From Bosea sp. 29B (lineage in GTDB: Bacteria > Pseudomonadota > Alphaproteobacteria > Rhizobiales > Beijerinckiaceae): 64,000 bases of DNA. This document shows, in pieces, positions 1 through 6,562 of this stretch. A program made the translations under genes and the position numbers. The notes beneath the pieces are model-generated. The model saw only the letters and a list, made by a program, of their open reading frames with translations. It had not been told where the DNA came from and did not search any database. Each line of letters opens with the position of its first letter. Position 1 is the first letter of the stretch. The DNA lies in contig NZ_LR733817.1 in NCBI RefSeq assembly GCF_902506165.1, forward strand, positions 5,501,403 through 5,565,402. The letters are read 5' to 3'.

Positions 1-618
1 CCTCTTGGGGCGCGTCGTCCGCTCGCGAGCCGTGCCGACGTCAGGAAAGACCAGATCGAGCGGGACATCGCCCCCGGTCGCCTTGACAAGAGCGGCCCGG
101 CGATTGATCTGCGACAGGGACCGGCAGCGCGCGTCGAGAGAGGCCTTGTCGACGAGGTCCCCCTTGCTGACGGCGAGCAGGTCGGCCATCCGCAACTGGC
201 TCAGGAACAGCGGATCGCCGAGCCCCGCCTCCGGCGCCGCCGCATCGACGACGCACAGCACCGTCTCCAGCGGGGCTTCCCGCCAGATCACCGGGTCCAT
301 CAGGTTGCGGATGATGTCGTTCGGATCGGCGACGCCGCTCGTCTCGATCACGATGGCTTCAGGGCGCGGCGTTCGCCGCAGCAGATTGGCGAGCGTGCGC
401 AGCAGGTCGCCTTCCAGCGAGCAGCAGATGCAGCCATTGGCGAGGCTGACGACCCCGTCCTCCGCGCCGGCGATCAGTTCCGCATCGATGTTGATCGCGC
501 CGAAATCATTGACAACGGCGGCGATACGCCGACCGTCAGCCTGTTGCAGGATGCGATTGACCAGCGTCGTCTTGCCAGCTCCGAGAAAGCCCGTCACCAG
601 CAGGATCGGAACCGGCAT
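1..618 (-). CDS. CobW/YjiA-family G3E GTPase, 3' end outside window
   Basis: The reading frame starts at an ATG at 618 and runs off the left edge, so about 206 residues are visible. The N-terminus holds a P-loop (VTGFLGAGKTT), then the CICC metal-binding motif of the COG0523 family (NGCICCSL) and a GTPase segment ETSGVADP. These proteins use GTP to deliver zinc, cobalt or nickel to client enzymes or to cobalamin synthesis. The start lies 3 bases after the stop of the upstream amidohydrolase, so the two are co-transcribed. A metallochaperone role for that metal-dependent hydrolase is my inference. The C-terminal CobW domain cannot be seen. Confidence 0.88.
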   Translation of the reverse strand, partial: MPVPILLVTGFLGAGKTTLVNRILQQADGRRIAAVVNDFGAINIDAELIAGAEDGVVSLANGCICCSLEGDLLRTLANLLRRTPRPEAIVIETSGVADPNDIIRNLMDPVIWREAPLETVLCVVDAAAPEAGLGDPLFLSQLRMADLLAVSKGDLVDKASLDARCRSLSQINRRAALVKATGGDVPLDLVFPDVGTARERTTRPKR

Positions 619-621
619 GGC

Positions 622-2115
622 TTAAGCAGCCGCGCCGAACGGACGGCGCACCGGCCGGCCCGGCCGGGCCGCGACATTCATGACGCCATCGGCGATGACC
701 GGCTCGCCGCTGACGACGAGGTGCCGAACACCCTCGGCGGGGCGGTTCATCGCCGAAAACTCCGCCCGATCCGTGAGCTGCTCCAGATCGAACACCACGA
801 CATCGGCATCGGCTCCAGCCTTCAGCCGGCCCTTGTCACGCATGGCGGGCGTGCTCGCGGCCAGGATCTCGGCCGGGATCAATGTGCACTTTGCGATCCC
901 CTCCTGCAGGCTGACCGCCTGCCGTTCGCGCACCCAGTGACGCAGGAAGCGCGTGAAGGTGCCGGACGAGCGCGGATGCGAGGTCGCCTCGTTGGGCAGC
1001 GGCCAGGCATCGCCGGTATAGGTCGATCCGTCCGGCATCGACCAGGGCATGGCGTCCGATGCGATCGCGCCGCCGGGATACAGGACCGAGAGGTCGAGCA
1101 TGTCGCGATGGCGGGCATTGTTCTCGGTGTCGAGCACGTGCCACAGCACCAGCTGCGACGGGTCTTCCGATTGCGCGGTGAGCAGGTCCTCGCGGTCCTG
1201 GATCCGGCGCCCGCTGGTGACAAGCTGGATCTGCTCGTAGCTCGTGTCATTGCGGCGCTCGAATTCGGGGTCGCTGAAGAAGGCGGCCGCGATCACCGTC
1301 GAGCCGGTGCCGTAGGGATAGGCCTCCACTGTGATCGGCAGGCCCTGCTCCTGCGCCTTCTTGATCAGCCACGCGCAACGCACGACATCGGTCTTGCTGG
1401 AGCTGTTGAAGTGGCAGATGTGCATATGCGCACCGGTCGCGCCGGCATAGCCGATCAGGCGGATATAGGCCTCCGCCGCACTCTTCGGGTCGGTGTTCGC
1501 CATATAGGCGATATGGGTGAAGGTCGGCACGCCGCGCTCGGCGGCGAGCTGGCAGAGCGCGGTCAGCTCCTGCACGCCAGCGCCGGGAGCATAGGCGTTC
1601 AGGATGCCGATGCCGATGCCGCCCTCGTCGAGCCCGGCCGCGATGCGCTCGAGGATGTTCTGCTGCTCGGACGGCGACGAGATATTGTCCATCCAGCGCG
1701 GATCGCGCATCGCGCGTCCGAACGCTTCCAGCGACGATTCCTCATTGATCCCGATCATCGCGCCGATGCGAGCGAAGGCCCAGTTCGTCGCGGCGCCGTA
1801 GTTCAGGATGCGGCCCTGTTCCGCCTGGCGGCGATACCAGGAGGCGACCGGCAGCACGCCGGCCTCGAGGTCCAGTGTCGTCGTGACGCCGTCGAAGGCC
1901 TGCATGCGGTCGGCCGGGATCGACTGGCCATGGGCATGAAGGTCGATGAAGCCGGGAGCGACGACCAGCCCCTTCGCGTCGATCACGCGTTCGGCGCTGC
2001 CGAGACCGGAGCCGATCGCGACGATTTTCCCGTCCGCGACTGCGACATCGGCGATGTCGTCATGGCCGCTTTCCGGATCAACGACACGGCCACCCGCGAT
2101 CAACAGTCCGCTCAT
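622..2115 (-). CDS. N-acyl-D-amino-acid deacylase-like amidohydrolase
   Basis: The 497-residue protein belongs to the amidohydrolase superfamily. After a small N-terminal beta domain comes the metal-binding HxH pair in GFIDLHAHG (H60 and H62). Later are a metal-ligand-like histidine segment (HMHICHF), EAYPYGTGST and an aspartate in ASDAMPW. The length and the EAYPY-type motif resemble D-aminoacylases and N-acyl-D-glutamate deacylases, which release free D-amino acids from N-acylated forms in the cytoplasm. Closely related branches act on other amides, so the substrate is not settled. The gene leads a two-gene operon with the GTPase. No transporter is adjacent inside the window. Confidence 0.82.
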   Translation of the reverse strand: MSGLLIAGGRVVDPESGHDDIADVAVADGKIVAIGSGLGSAERVIDAKGLVVAPGFIDLHAHGQSIPADRMQAFDGVTTTLDLEAGVLPVASWYRRQAEQGRILNYGAATNWAFARIGAMIGINEESSLEAFGRAMRDPRWMDNISSPSEQQNILERIAAGLDEGGIGIGILNAYAPGAGVQELTALCQLAAERGVPTFTHIAYMANTDPKSAAEAYIRLIGYAGATGAHMHICHFNSSSKTDVVRCAWLIKKAQEQGLPITVEAYPYGTGSTVIAAAFFSDPEFERRNDTSYEQIQLVTSGRRIQDREDLLTAQSEDPSQLVLWHVLDTENNARHRDMLDLSVLYPGGAIASDAMPWSMPDGSTYTGDAWPLPNEATSHPRSSGTFTRFLRHWVRERQAVSLQEGIAKCTLIPAEILAASTPAMRDKGRLKAGADADVVVFDLEQLTDRAEFSAMNRPAEGVRHLVVSGEPVIADGVMNVAARPGRPVRRPFGAAA

Positions 2116-2318
2116 CTGCTCTTGCCCTCATCCCTCGGTTGGCCCGCGACCAGTGATCGCGAAGCACCCGATGTTGGCCGATCGGGAATTGCCGAGACAA
2201 GCGCGTTGCCGGTGAACCGCTTCGGCGGATGACGCATGTCGGGTCGGCACGAGGCCGATGAAGCGGATATTGATGGCAGGAAGCAGCGGCGAACCTTCGT
2301 GAGGCAAGATCACGTCAC

Positions 2319-2346
2319 ATGACAGCACCTTCCGAATGTGCATAAT
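2319..2346 (+). promoter_or_regulatory. Putative promoter of ccdAB
   Basis: A -35-like ATGACA (2319-2324) and a -10-like CATAAT (2341-2346) are separated by 16 bases, just before the antitoxin gene. Transcription would begin near 2353, at the second of two in-frame ATG codons (2349 and 2355). This suggests a leaderless or nearly leaderless message. This is pattern recognition only. Confidence 0.45.
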
Positions 2347-2360
2347 TCATGCGCATGAAT
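2345..2360. promoter_or_regulatory. 16-bp perfect palindrome over the ccdA start
   Basis: ATTCATGCGCATGAAT is a perfect palindrome. It overlaps the end of the -10 element and contains both candidate ATG codons of ccdA. CcdA antitoxins are ribbon-helix-helix repressors that bind palindromes in their own promoter, so this is the natural candidate for the autoregulatory operator. Confidence 0.5.
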
Positions 2361-2585
2361 CGTGCTGCCAAGAGACCAATCAACCTCTCGCTCGATGCCG
2401 ACCTGATCGAGGCGGCGCGTGCTCACGGGCTCAACCTCTCGGCTATCACCGAGGACGCTCTGCGGAAGCGGATCGCGGAAGAAGACGCACGACGCTGGCT
2501 CGCTGAGAACAGCGAAGCCATAGCTGCCCAGAATGCCTGGACGGCCGAGCGCGGCCTGTTCTCCGACGAATTCCGCGGCTGGTGA
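2349..2585 (+). CDS. ccdA: CcdA-type antitoxin
   Basis: This is a 78-residue protein with an N-terminal ribbon-helix-helix segment (INLSLDADLIEAARAHGLNLS region, residues 11-31). A charged C-terminal tail ends in RGLFSDEFRGW and is the part that wraps the toxin in this family. The sequence fits CcdA, which neutralises the gyrase poison CcdB and represses the operon. The start may be 2349 or 2355. The second fits better with the promoter placement. The toxin gene follows after 4 bases. Chromosomal copies of this pair are common in proteobacteria. Confidence 0.88.
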   Translation: MRMNRAAKRPINLSLDADLIEAARAHGLNLSAITEDALRKRIAEEDARRWLAENSEAIAAQNAWTAERGLFSDEFRGW

Positions 2586-2589
2586 GCAC

Positions 2590-2901
2590 GTGGCGCAATA
2601 CGACGTCTACGAGCATCCCGGCGAGCGCCTGCGGGCCGAATATCCGTTCGTCATCGACCTTCAGGCCGATCTGCTGTCTTCGTTTGATACACGTGTGATC
2701 GTACCGCTGCGCCGGGCTGAACTGCTGCCGGCGATCAAGCGGCTGAACCCCAGCTTTACCGTCGATGGCATCAAGGTCGTTCTGGTGCCGACCGAGATCG
2801 TCGCGATCCGTCGCAACCTGCTGGGGCCGCCGGTCACATCGCTCGCGAAGGAGCATTTCGCCATCACGGCAGCACTCGATCTGATGCTGACCGGCATATA
2901 A
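2590..2901 (+). CDS. ccdB: CcdB-type toxin
   Basis: The 103-residue product has the normal CcdB length if translation begins at GTG 2590 (MAQYDVYEHPG). A longer upstream extension would overlap ccdA and has no family support. The region around IVPLRRAELLPAIKRLNP and the C-terminus ending in LDLMLTGI match the CcdB fold, which traps DNA gyrase GyrA in a cleavage complex. The gene is complete, with no frameshift or stop. Coupling to ccdA by a 4-base gap is typical of toxin-antitoxin operons. Confidence 0.88.
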   Translation: MAQYDVYEHPGERLRAEYPFVIDLQADLLSSFDTRVIVPLRRAELLPAIKRLNPSFTVDGIKVVLVPTEIVAIRRNLLGPPVTSLAKEHFAITAALDLMLTGI

Positions 2902-2912
2902 CTCGACGAGTC

Positions 2913-2942
2913 AAAAAAACGGCCGGAGCAAGCCCCGACCGT
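2913..2942 (-). terminator. Intrinsic terminator reading leftwards
   Basis: On the minus strand a 10-bp stem (two G-T wobbles) with a CTTG loop is followed by seven T residues. It would stop transcription entering the 3' end of ccdB from the decayed region on its right. Confidence 0.6.
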
Positions 2943-3103
2943 CATTGCATCTAGCGACTGTTGAATGAGGCATAGTGTTGCCGCACACGCATCCCTAAGT
3001 GATTGAAATCATTTGATTGGGATTTTTGGATTCCGGGATCAAAGTTCCGCAATCAGAGGGATAGTGCTTCCGCGAATTGAGCCGCTCGCTTAGCGCTAAA
3101 ACG

Positions 3104-3132
3104 AAAAAGCCCGGCCATTGATGGGCCGGGTT
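3104..3132 (-). terminator. Intrinsic terminator after the fragment at 3158
   Basis: The minus strand shows a GC-rich stem (CCCGGCCC with GGGCCGGG) and a short loop, then TTTTTCGTT. It lies 26 bases after the stop codon at 3158 and is probably the native terminator of the gene whose tail survives there. The rest of 2943-3157 shows no gene. Confidence 0.65.
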
Positions 3133-3157
3133 GAAATCCTAGCGAAGGTCGTTTGAC

Positions 3158-3411
3158 CTAGATGCTAGGAGGGATCGCGGACCGCAGATAAAACGAAGCA
3201 CCAGCCCGGTTTGGAGGCCAAACTGGCTCAACACCACGGCGAGCCAGATCTCGTTTCAAAGTAGGCAAATTTTTTCCAAGGCCCTGGGATAGCTGATAAA
3301 GCGAAGCATATTTTGCGGCGAACGCGTCCAAGGATTTACGCGGCACGGCAATATAAGGATGATCCGAGCCCATTTTCTGGATCGTCGGAGGCTGGAGTTT
3401 CCGGCCTTTGG
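3158..3411 (-). pseudogene. C-terminal fragment of a helix-turn-helix-like protein
   Basis: About 84 codons before the stop at 3158 look like genuine coding sequence (AAKYASLYQLSQGLGKNLPTL, then a W-rich tail ending in YLRSAIPPSI). The frame is continuous with the reading frame opposite to the transposase only by chance. Homology-like sequence begins abruptly next to the transposase stop at 3412. The pattern of a helix-turn-helix with a GASFY/R motif recalls the C-terminal DNA-binding part of TniQ-like or similar mobile-element proteins, but I cannot assign a family. It has lost its N-terminus, start codon and promoter. Its own terminator remains. Confidence 0.45.
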
Positions 3412-3935
3412 TCACGGCGGCGGGCTGGGTGTCCCGCCGGGATTTTGCAGCAGGATCGGTGGCTTGTTGCCGATGGCCCCGTGCGGCCGATCCTCGTTGT
3501 AGTAGCTGAGCCAAGCCTCCATCTTTTCCGTCGCATCCGCAAGCGTCAGGAACCAGTGCGTGTTCAGGCACTCGCTGCGGAAACGGCCGTTGAACGCTTC
3601 GATGAAGGCGTTGTCGGTCGGCTTCCCCGGGCGGGAGAAGTCCAGGGTGACGCCCTTGGCATAGGCCCACAGGTCGAGGTCGCGGCTGACGAACTCGGAG
3701 CCCTGATCGACCCGGATCGTCTTCGGATAGCCCAGTTTCGCGCAGACTCTTTCCAGCGTGGCGACGACGTCCTCGGCCCGATAGCTGAAGCGCGGATCGA
3801 CGGCCGGCGAGAAGCGCGAGAAGGTGTCGACCACCGTCAGAACCCGGATCTTGCGGCCTGTCGCCAACTGGTCATGGACAAAATCCATCGCCCAGACGTC
3901 GTTCGGCCGCGTCGCCGGCGCGCGATCCTCGCGCA
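3412..3935 (-). pseudogene. IS3-family transposase OrfB, 3' part only
   Basis: The fragment encodes the integrase core of an IS3-family (IS407-like) OrfB. It has WAMDF with the first Asp, VDQGSEF with the second Asp and FIEAFNGRF with the Glu, spaced as a DD(35)E triad. The typical RPHGAIGNKPP end follows. All three catalytic residues survive. The N-terminal helix-turn-helix half of OrfB and all of OrfA are missing, and upstream sequence switches to a different gene near 3940. No terminal inverted repeats were recognised. It is therefore a dead remnant. Confidence 0.85.
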
Positions 3936-3946
3936 TCCCCGTCATC

Positions 3947-4141
3947 GACCTCGCGGAAGCGCACAAAGGCGGTCATCTTGTGCATATCGCGCCGGACCGA
4001 GCGGGCCAACGCCTCGGCGCGGTGAACATCATGGTCGGAGGCGATCTGGAGGAGTTCGCGCTCCTCCTGCAGGCGCCAGAGCAGGCGGTCGAGCAGATCG
4101 AAACGCGCGGGATCGCTGTGGCAGATACCCGATCGCGACCG
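3947..4141 (-). pseudogene. DUF4130 (TIGR03915-type DNA-repair protein) fragment
   Basis: Some 65 codons on the minus strand read RFDLLDRLLWRLQEERELL and then SVRRDMHKMTAFVRFREV. This is the hallmark of DUF4130 proteins, which are encoded beside radical-SAM proteins and uracil-DNA-glycosylase-like enzymes. The match stops at FREVDD, where the IS3 sequence begins. Upstream of about 4141 the family sequence is lost. The fragment is interrupted at both ends and is not functional. Confidence 0.65.
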
Positions 4142-4471
4142 ACCCGCCATGACGCTCGTCGACCAGATCTCCAACGTAAATATCTGCTTGCTGTCCGGGG
4201 GAACGCTCCAGGGATGCATCGGCCAGCGCAAACTTTCTTACCTTCATCGACATGCTCCGTGGCGATCCAGCGAGAATTCTTTGGATTTCCACCCGACTAC
4301 GAATGGCCGACTGGTAAGTTCCGCGTCTTTCCTGCTTTCACGATGGAAGCCGTCGCCGAGCCGGCGCAGGGTCGGTCAGCACAGCCAAGTGCATATCGTG
4401 GGCAACAGCTCGTCATGGAACAGAAGCCCCACTTCGCCGCTTGTTCGATCACCTGAACGGAGGAGCCATCC
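4142..4471. other. No recognisable gene
   Basis: About 330 bases between the DUF4130 fragment and the NmrA-like gene. Short open frames exist on both strands, but none has family-like sequence or a ribosome-binding site. It is probably debris of the genes broken on the left. A GGAGG lies just before the ATG at 4472. Confidence 0.5.
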
Positions 4472-5334
4472 ATGTTCGTCATCATGGGCGGGACCGGGCA
4501 CGTCGGCTCGGCAACCGCAGCTGTCCTACTGAGCCGAGGCGAAGCGGTCACGATTGTCACGCGCGACCCGGATCATGCTGCCGGATGGCTCGCGAAGGGC
4601 GCTAAGCTTGTGAAGGCCGATGTCGCGGATGTGCCTTCCCTGAGGGCTGCATTTCAGCAAGGACGACGGGCCTTCCTGCTCAATCCTCCCGCTGATACAT
4701 CGCAGGACACGGATGTCGTCGAACGGCACACAGTCGCCAACATATTGCGCGCTCTGGAGGACTCAGGGCTTGAGAAGGTCGTCGCGGAGTCGACAGGTGG
4801 CGCCCAGCATGGAGAGCGTATCGGCGATCTCAATGTTCTCTGGGAACTCGAAGAAGGCCTCCGTGCGCAATCGATCCCTTCAGCGGTAAATCGCGCCGGC
4901 TACTACATGAGCAATTGGGATGGGCTGCTCAAGACCGTCCGCCGAACAGGCAAGCTGCCGACCATGTTTCCGGCGGATGTCTCGATCCCGATGGTCGCAC
5001 CAGATGATCTCGGCAAAGTTGCCGCCGAGAGGCTTCTGTCACCGCCCACTGACATTGGCGTTCGATATGTTGAAGGTCCGAGGCGCTATTCGAGTGAAGA
5101 CGTCGCCGAGGCATTCTCGGGTGCCCTCGGTGAGTCAGTCAAAGTAGAGGTCACGCCGCGCGGCAAGTGGAAGGAAGCGTTCCTCCTGCTCGGTTTTTCC
5201 GAGGCAGCCGCGGACTCTATGCGCGAATGACCGCAGTCAGCCTCGACGGTGGCTTTGATCTCTCCGACGATCCAGTCCGAGGCGCTACAACCCTCGAAAC
5301 GTACGTCCAAAAGCTGGCAACAGGACCGAACTGA
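4472..5334 (+). pseudogene. NmrA-like NAD(P)-binding protein, frameshifted near its end
   Basis: The protein starts with a Rossmann motif (MGGTGHVGSAT) and follows the short atypical SDR/NmrA family, usually NADPH-dependent sensors or quinone/azo reductase-like proteins. The first frame stops at 5230 after SEAAADSMRE. Reading on in the frame that starts at TAT 5218 gives YARMTAVSLDGGF and a natural family-like tail to a TGA at 5332-5334. A single base appears to be missing around 5217. About 35 C-terminal residues are thus displaced. It could be an inactivating mutation or a sequencing error. A GGAGG precedes the start. Confidence 0.75.
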
Positions 5335-5354
5335 AAAGCCGTAGTGTGCAAAGA

Positions 5355-5495
5355 TCATCCGTTGACCGGCGTTCCGCCATTGGGATGCAGAACTTCGCCA
5401 GTCATATAGCTGGAATCCTGGCAGGCCAAAAACAGGAAGCTGGGCGCAACTTCATTGGGCTGCCCCGGCCGTTTCATTGGCGTGCCTTCGCCGAA
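5355..5495 (-). pseudogene. C-terminal scrap of a short-chain dehydrogenase
   Basis: About 46 codons on the minus strand read GTPMKRPGQPNEVAPSFLFL, then SSYMTGEVLHPNGG. This is the conserved C-terminal end of classical SDR oxidoreductases (the RxGxPxEVA segment and the SSYxTGxxLxxxGG end). The Rossmann fold and the YxxxK active site are absent. It is a truncated remnant in the decayed zone. Confidence 0.75.
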
Positions 5496-5605
5496 GCGCC
5501 ACTTCCGGACATTGATTCGACTACGCCAAGCGGACATTGGCTGATCAGTCCGTGGAAGTGGTGCTCGTCGAGCTCGCAGCAACGCGGTTCCACCGTTCAG
5601 ATCGC

Positions 5606-6448
5606 TTAGCTACTCCCAAAGAACAGAACGACATCATCAAGGACAGGCGCGCGCCAGCTCATGACGCGCGCGAGCGCAGCTGCTGTTCCGGCGTGGCCGA
5701 GGCCAGCATAGGTCTTGAGCGTCACGGAGCGCGCACCGGCGCGGCGTAGTGCGGCGGAGAGCCGCTCGCTGTTGCGGGGCAGGACAGTGATGTCGTCGGC
5801 GCCGGTCGCAAGCAGGATCGGCGGCACGTCTTTGCGGGCAAAATGGATCGGCTGCGTCCGTTCCAGGTTGAACGCAGAACCGAAGGCCGCTCCGGTCACG
5901 TCGATATCCAGAGGCAGGAAATCATAGGGTCCAGAAAGGCCTACCGTCGAGCGAATGACATCGGGGGACAGGCCGGCGCGCGCGAGGTAACTTTTGTCGA
6001 GTGTCAGCATCATCGCGTTGTAGGCACCGGCCGAGTGACCCATGAGATGGATCCGGCGCGCATCGCCGCCGAAGCGTGCGATCTCGTCATGCACGAAGCG
6101 AAGTGCCGCGGCGCCGTCCTCTATGAAGACCGGGAAGCGTACTTCCGGTACGAGCCGGTAGTCGGCGATCACGGTGACGAAGCCACGACTGGCCAGGGCG
6201 TCGCCGACGAAGGCATAGCTTTCCTTGGCCCCGTTGGCCCATGAGCCGCCATAGATGAAGAAGACGACCGGCCGTCCCGTACCGCCGCCGGGCGGAACAT
6301 AAATGTCCATCGTCTGGCGCGGATGGCCGCCATAGGCGGCATCTCGCGCGCCTTCGCTCAGCGCGCCCGGCCGCAGCGCGGCGCAGCCGGCGAGGGCAAT
6401 GCCGGAAAGCGCCGCCATGACAGCGCGCCTGGAAATCGAGATTGTCAT
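5606..6448 (-). CDS. Lipoprotein alpha/beta hydrolase (BD-FAE-like esterase)
   Basis: Starting at ATG 6448, the protein of about 280 residues opens with SRRAVMAALSGIALAGC, a signal with a lipobox cysteine, so it is probably anchored in the outer or inner membrane facing the periplasm. The hydrolase fold shows FIYGGSW (oxyanion loop), GHSAGAY with the nucleophilic serine, ADDITV with the acid and GLGHAG with the histidine. This places it among carboxylesterases of the BD-FAE/kynurenine-formamidase-like group. The substrate is unknown. Its promoter region carries the same motif as the RpoE gene, so it is probably induced with the membrane-lipid genes to its right. Confidence 0.82.
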   Translation of the reverse strand: MTISISRRAVMAALSGIALAGCAALRPGALSEGARDAAYGGHPRQTMDIYVPPGGGTGRPVVFFIYGGSWANGAKESYAFVGDALASRGFVTVIADYRLVPEVRFPVFIEDGAAALRFVHDEIARFGGDARRIHLMGHSAGAYNAMMLTLDKSYLARAGLSPDVIRSTVGLSGPYDFLPLDIDVTGAAFGSAFNLERTQPIHFARKDVPPILLATGADDITVLPRNSERLSAALRRAGARSVTLKTYAGLGHAGTAAALARVMSWRAPVLDDVVLFFGSS

Positions 6449-6477
6449 CGGCGCCTTTGCGTTGCTGGCCTTTGCAA

Positions 6478-6506
6478 ATGTACGTCGGGCAAGGCGCGCT
6501 GGATCG
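6478..6506 (-). promoter_or_regulatory. RpoE(ECF11)-type promoter of the lipoprotein hydrolase
   Basis: On the minus strand CGATCC, 16 bases, CGTACAT precede the hydrolase start by 30 bases. The layout equals the motif upstream of the sigma factor gene itself. Confidence 0.6.
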
Positions 6507-6533
6507 TCGAACTGTCCAAGTTGCACCGCAAGG

Positions 6534-6562
6534 TAATCCGGATTGGCGCGCGCTACGTATCT
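6534..6562 (+). promoter_or_regulatory. RpoE(ECF11)-type promoter of the DUF2177 gene
   Basis: TAATCC, 16 bases, CGTATCT on the plus strand, 26 bases before the ATG at 6589. The -10 part is identical to that of the sigma factor promoter. Confidence 0.65.

Noticed and set aside
544..2232. A 562-codon plus-strand frame opposite the amidohydrolase
   Set aside because: The minus strand encodes a clear enzyme with catalytic motifs. The plus frame is Arg/Asp-rich without motifs, typical of antisense frames in GC-rich DNA.
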